Shown here in pieces: positions 5,070 through 5,728 of a stretch of DNA of 5,728 nt. The stretch covers positions 1-5,728 of the forward strand of contig CAYGWP010000518.1 in the NCBI GenBank assembly GCA_964353455.1, read 5' to 3'. Numbering within the stretch: position 1 is the stretch's first letter; every line of letters starts with the position of its first letter. This stretch comes from CAYGWP01 sp964353455 (GTDB taxonomy: Bacteria > Planctomycetota > Phycisphaerae > FEN-1346). The notes under the pieces were generated by a model. That model was not told the origin of the DNA. It ran no database searches and was given only the letters and a program-made list of their open reading frames with translations. A program made the position numbers and the translations under genes.

Positions 5070-5325
5070 TACTTCCTGTCGGCTGGCGCGCCGTGGCGAA
5101 CTGGCCCTGTTCGACCTTCTTGAACCGGGATGTCTGCCCCTTACAAGGTTCCCGAAGGAAGACGACCCGGCGATGTCCCCCTATTAGTTACTTACCCCGT
5201 GGAGACGCGATGTGTCGGGAAATGAGCAGGAATTACTGCACTTCGTTCCACATCTGTAACGAACAGGCGGTTTTCTCGCGGATGGTGATGGGTCAGCGAG
5301 GCGGGCGGCCAGGATGGGGCCGAAG

Positions 5326-5356
5326 ACACGCCCGAGCGGACCTCGCCCGGGCGTGT
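5326..5356 (-). terminator. Possible terminator hairpin after the HARE-HTH gene
   Basis: ACACGCCCG (5326-5334) and CGGGCGTGT (5348-5356) are perfect 9-bp arms around a 13-nt loop. On the minus strand the hairpin begins 18 nt after the stop codon of the HARE-HTH gene. The sequence that follows on that strand (CTTCGGCCCC) lacks a clear U-tract, so it is either a weak terminator, a 3'-end stabilising hairpin, or a bidirectional spacer structure. Confidence 0.45.
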
Positions 5357-5374
5357 TGCGAAGGCAGGTTAATG

Positions 5375-5728
5375 CTACTTGCGTGCGGCGGCGCTCAACT
5401 CGAACATGCCCCGGTCGGTCTTGCGGAACCGGGCATCCTTGCCCTTCGTCGCTATCTCGCGGATGATGGCCGCGTAGAGCGTGGCGGCCGGCGTCTTGCC
5501 CTTCGTCTGCCACAGGCCCTTCGCCAGGGTCTCCTTGACGATGTCGGTGCAGTTCATCGGCTTGCCCGCGGCCTGGAGCACCTTGACGGCGGCATCGAGG
5601 ACGCCGCCTTTGCGCTCGCCCTTGGGCTTGGTGGCCTTGGCCTTCTTCGCCTTGCGGCTTTCCTCGGCGGCCTTGATGGCCTTGTCGAGTTCCGGGTCAG
5701 GCTTGGCGCCCTTCTCGGCGATCTCCTT
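5375..5728 (-). CDS. HARE-HTH domain protein, N-terminus beyond window
   Basis: The frame is open from the right edge to TAG 5377-5375, with 117 codons visible. The first 45 or so residues are a low-complexity Lys/Ala/Glu region (for example SRKAKKAKATKPKGERK), a flexible basic tail typical of DNA-binding proteins. The domain follows: GGVLDAAVKVLQAAGKPMNC, TDIVKETLAKGLWQTKGKTP, AATLYAAIIREIATKGKDAR and FRKTDRGMFELS. This is the HARE-HTH (HB1/ASXL) winged-helix pattern, with the typical '(K)TPxATLYAAIxREIxxKGKDARFRKxxRGxFxL' core, a protein type I associate strongly with planctomycetes. HARE-HTH domains are proposed to link DNA binding with chromatin or modification functions; the role of these short bacterial versions is unknown. 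The gene is separated from the mobile-element operon by about 1.1 kb and may be host flank or a neighbouring cargo gene. The GTG at 5581 is internal, not the start. Confidence 0.85.
   Translation of the reverse strand, partial: KEIAEKGAKPDPELDKAIKAAEESRKAKKAKATKPKGERKGGVLDAAVKVLQAAGKPMNCTDIVKETLAKGLWQTKGKTPAATLYAAIIREIATKGKDARFRKTDRGMFELSAAARK

Larger units (their letters stand above)
4246..5325. other. Gene-free region of about 1.08 kb
   Basis: I find no frame on either strand with a recognisable domain, plausible composition and a ribosome binding site. A plus-strand frame runs open from 4030 to 5034 and two other plus frames are open through 4695-4957, but their products are Cys/Arg/Pro-rich, mutually overlapping and unlike any family I know. 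The first also runs antisense through the HTH gene. Base composition is more mixed than in the coding parts, with T-runs at 4332-4337, 4430-4435, 4548-4553 and 4620-4624. No tRNA or rRNA signature was seen. It should include the promoter of the HTH-led operon and might hold an element boundary. Paired repeats inside it are listed separately. Confidence 0.55.

Noticed and set aside
4246..5325. tRNA, rRNA or integron attC sites in the gene-free block
   Set aside because: No cloverleaf with a T-loop GTTCRANNC pattern in proper context, and no GTTRRRY/RYYYAAC pairs were found by eye.

Overview
The window is GC-rich (about 60-65% by eye), and every gene I can support lies on the minus strand. It looks like an accessory or mobile segment of a planctomycete-like bacterium. 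The taxon is an inference from two protein types that I associate with planctomycete accessory DNA: a lysine/alanine-rich HARE-HTH protein and a fused RepB-type primase/RepA-type helicase. No ribosomal or core marker is present to confirm it.

Layout, in transcription order (right to left). (1) 5728-5375: C-terminal part of a HARE-HTH protein, followed by a hairpin that may be a terminator (5326-5356). (2) 5325-4246: about 1.08 kb with no convincing gene. It holds a 16-bp direct repeat (4461/5054, 15/16 identical), a 12-bp palindrome and several T-runs. (3) 4245-4036: a 69-aa MerR/excisionase-like HTH protein with a strong ribosome binding site. (4) 4035-3787: a doubtful small ORF with competing reading frames and an 11-bp perfect dyad. 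(5) 3784-2891: a 297-aa protein with a C-terminal CxxC zinc-ribbon-like domain. (6) 2873-823: a primase-helicase gene broken into two frames. The sequence between the Walker A/AEDD part and Walker B is about 40-50 codons too short, so a deletion with frameshift is likely. (7) 822-475: a gene-free spacer dominated by 9-nt AAGGTRCGG units in both orientations, including a 25-bp inverted repeat with one mismatch. (8) 474-211: an 87-aa Arg/Cys-rich zinc-ribbon protein. (9) 190-1: the start of a small protein that runs off the left edge.

Taken together, 4245 to 1 reads as one tightly spaced operon of a replicative integrative element or plasmid-like island: an HTH control/excision factor, accessory zinc proteins, a replication primase-helicase, then small ORFs. 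I would expect a site-specific recombinase just beyond the left edge, but that is inference. The split helicase suggests the replication module is now inactive or decaying.

The most interesting signals are the palindromic 9-mer cluster directly behind the replication gene (possible origin or primase recognition site, or a remnant of a repetitive C-terminus), the clean internal loss in the ATPase, and the unexplained 1.08-kb gene-free region with paired repeats.
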